Part shown: piece by piece, positions 6,832-7,077 of the stretch
Layout of the letters: every line of letters starts with the position of its first letter
Position numbering within the stretch: position 1 is the first letter of the stretch
Assembly (NCBI GenBank): GCA_938022345.1
Contig: CALIEP010000127.1
Location: 1 to 7,077, forward strand
From: an uncultured Actinomyces sp.
Lineage (GTDB): Bacteria; Actinomycetota; Actinomycetes; Actinomycetales; Actinomycetaceae
Reading direction: 5' to 3'
DNA: 7,077 nt
The notes under the pieces: model-generated
Seen by the model: only the letters and a program-made list of their open reading frames with translations
The model's database searches: none
What the model was told of the DNA's origin: nothing
Position numbers and translations under genes: made by a program

Positions 6832-7077
6832 ATGCCACGACAGTCGAGAGTACTGATCCCACCAGCAGACCACGCTTTCCGAATCAGCTGGGACCTTTCG
6901 CGAGATACTCCTGTCAATAGCCCAACAACGCTGAACTCGTATCTCAATGCCGAGAATCCTCTGATTCCACAAGAACAAGAAATTACGAATTTATGCCAGT
7001 GGTCAATTGGACTAGCTCGCGGCATTATGGAGGTCCTTCTCCACCTTCGCCCCTACGAACAACTCCGACGCTGGCTG
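6832..7077 (+). CDS. Rv3235-family protein, 5' part, continues past the window
   Basis: The 82 visible residues start with a basic segment and a Pro/Thr/Asn-rich linker. They end in a helical region, WSIGLARGIMEVLLHLRPYEQLRRWL in outline (57-82), containing the RP-x-x-QL-x-RWL pattern that I associate with the Rv3235 family (DUF6459), small actinobacterial proteins of unknown function often found near secA. ATG 6832 is preferred because AAGGAG at 6818-6823 sits 8 nt before it. An in-frame ATG at 6802 would add 10 residues (MNTATQGVLT) and has only a GAGG buried in a small hairpin. The family call relies on one C-terminal motif seen incompletely. The gene is truncated by the window edge, and secA downstream is a guess. 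Confidence 0.65.
   Translation, partial: MPRQSRVLIPPADHAFRISWDLSRDTPVNSPTTLNSYLNAENPLIPQEQEITNLCQWSIGLARGIMEVLLHLRPYEQLRRWL

Noticed and set aside
6750..7025. Minus-strand open frames over the Rv3235-family gene and its leader
   Set aside because: The plus strand has a good ribosome site, a start and family-like residues. The minus frames have no motif or ribosome site.

Overview
The window looks like a piece of an actinobacterial chromosome of moderate GC, probably from an Actinomyces-like lineage. The evidence is the actinobacterial style of RsgA, a DUF6912-type protein, the start of an Rv3235-family protein and an apparent aroA-rsgA junction. The genus is inference. I see no mobile element, CRISPR array, tRNA or rRNA.

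Layout. Bases 1-44 appear to be the last codons of an upstream gene, probably aroA, overlapping the next start by 8 nt. Bases 37-1107 are a complete-length rsgA (ribosome-assembly GTPase) reading frame. It is interrupted by two in-frame stops, TAA at 376-378 and TAG at 928-930, each where the family usually has glutamate. All GTPase motifs survive, so this looks like a recently inactivated gene (or a sequence error). Bases 1180-5492 hold sbcD and sbcC, overlapping by ATGA and encoding the SbcCD (Mre11-Rad50-type) nuclease/ATPase. Both subunits have complete motif sets, including the CPVCG zinc hook in SbcC. A DUF6912 gene on the minus strand converges on sbcC with only 3 bp between stop codons and a small hairpin over the junction.

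Right-hand part. After a 247-bp divergent intergenic region with a candidate promoter and dyad comes a small excisionase/MerR-like helix-turn-helix gene (6205-6423), closed by a strong intrinsic terminator (6442-6470). A noncoding stretch of about 0.4 kb follows. It carries a 12-bp direct repeat pair around the terminator, a consensus DnaA box, a TATAAT element and, just before the last gene, a 10-bp inverted repeat whose 3' arm covers most of the Shine-Dalgarno sequence. The last gene is a 5' fragment of an Rv3235-family protein that runs off the window.

How they work together. SbcC and SbcD form one DNA-end-processing complex. RsgA, if functional, would act in 30S maturation. The remaining genes are small conserved actinobacterial proteins of unknown or regulatory role. 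I see no new multi-gene system. The best leads are the doubly interrupted rsgA and the structured leader of the Rv3235-family gene.
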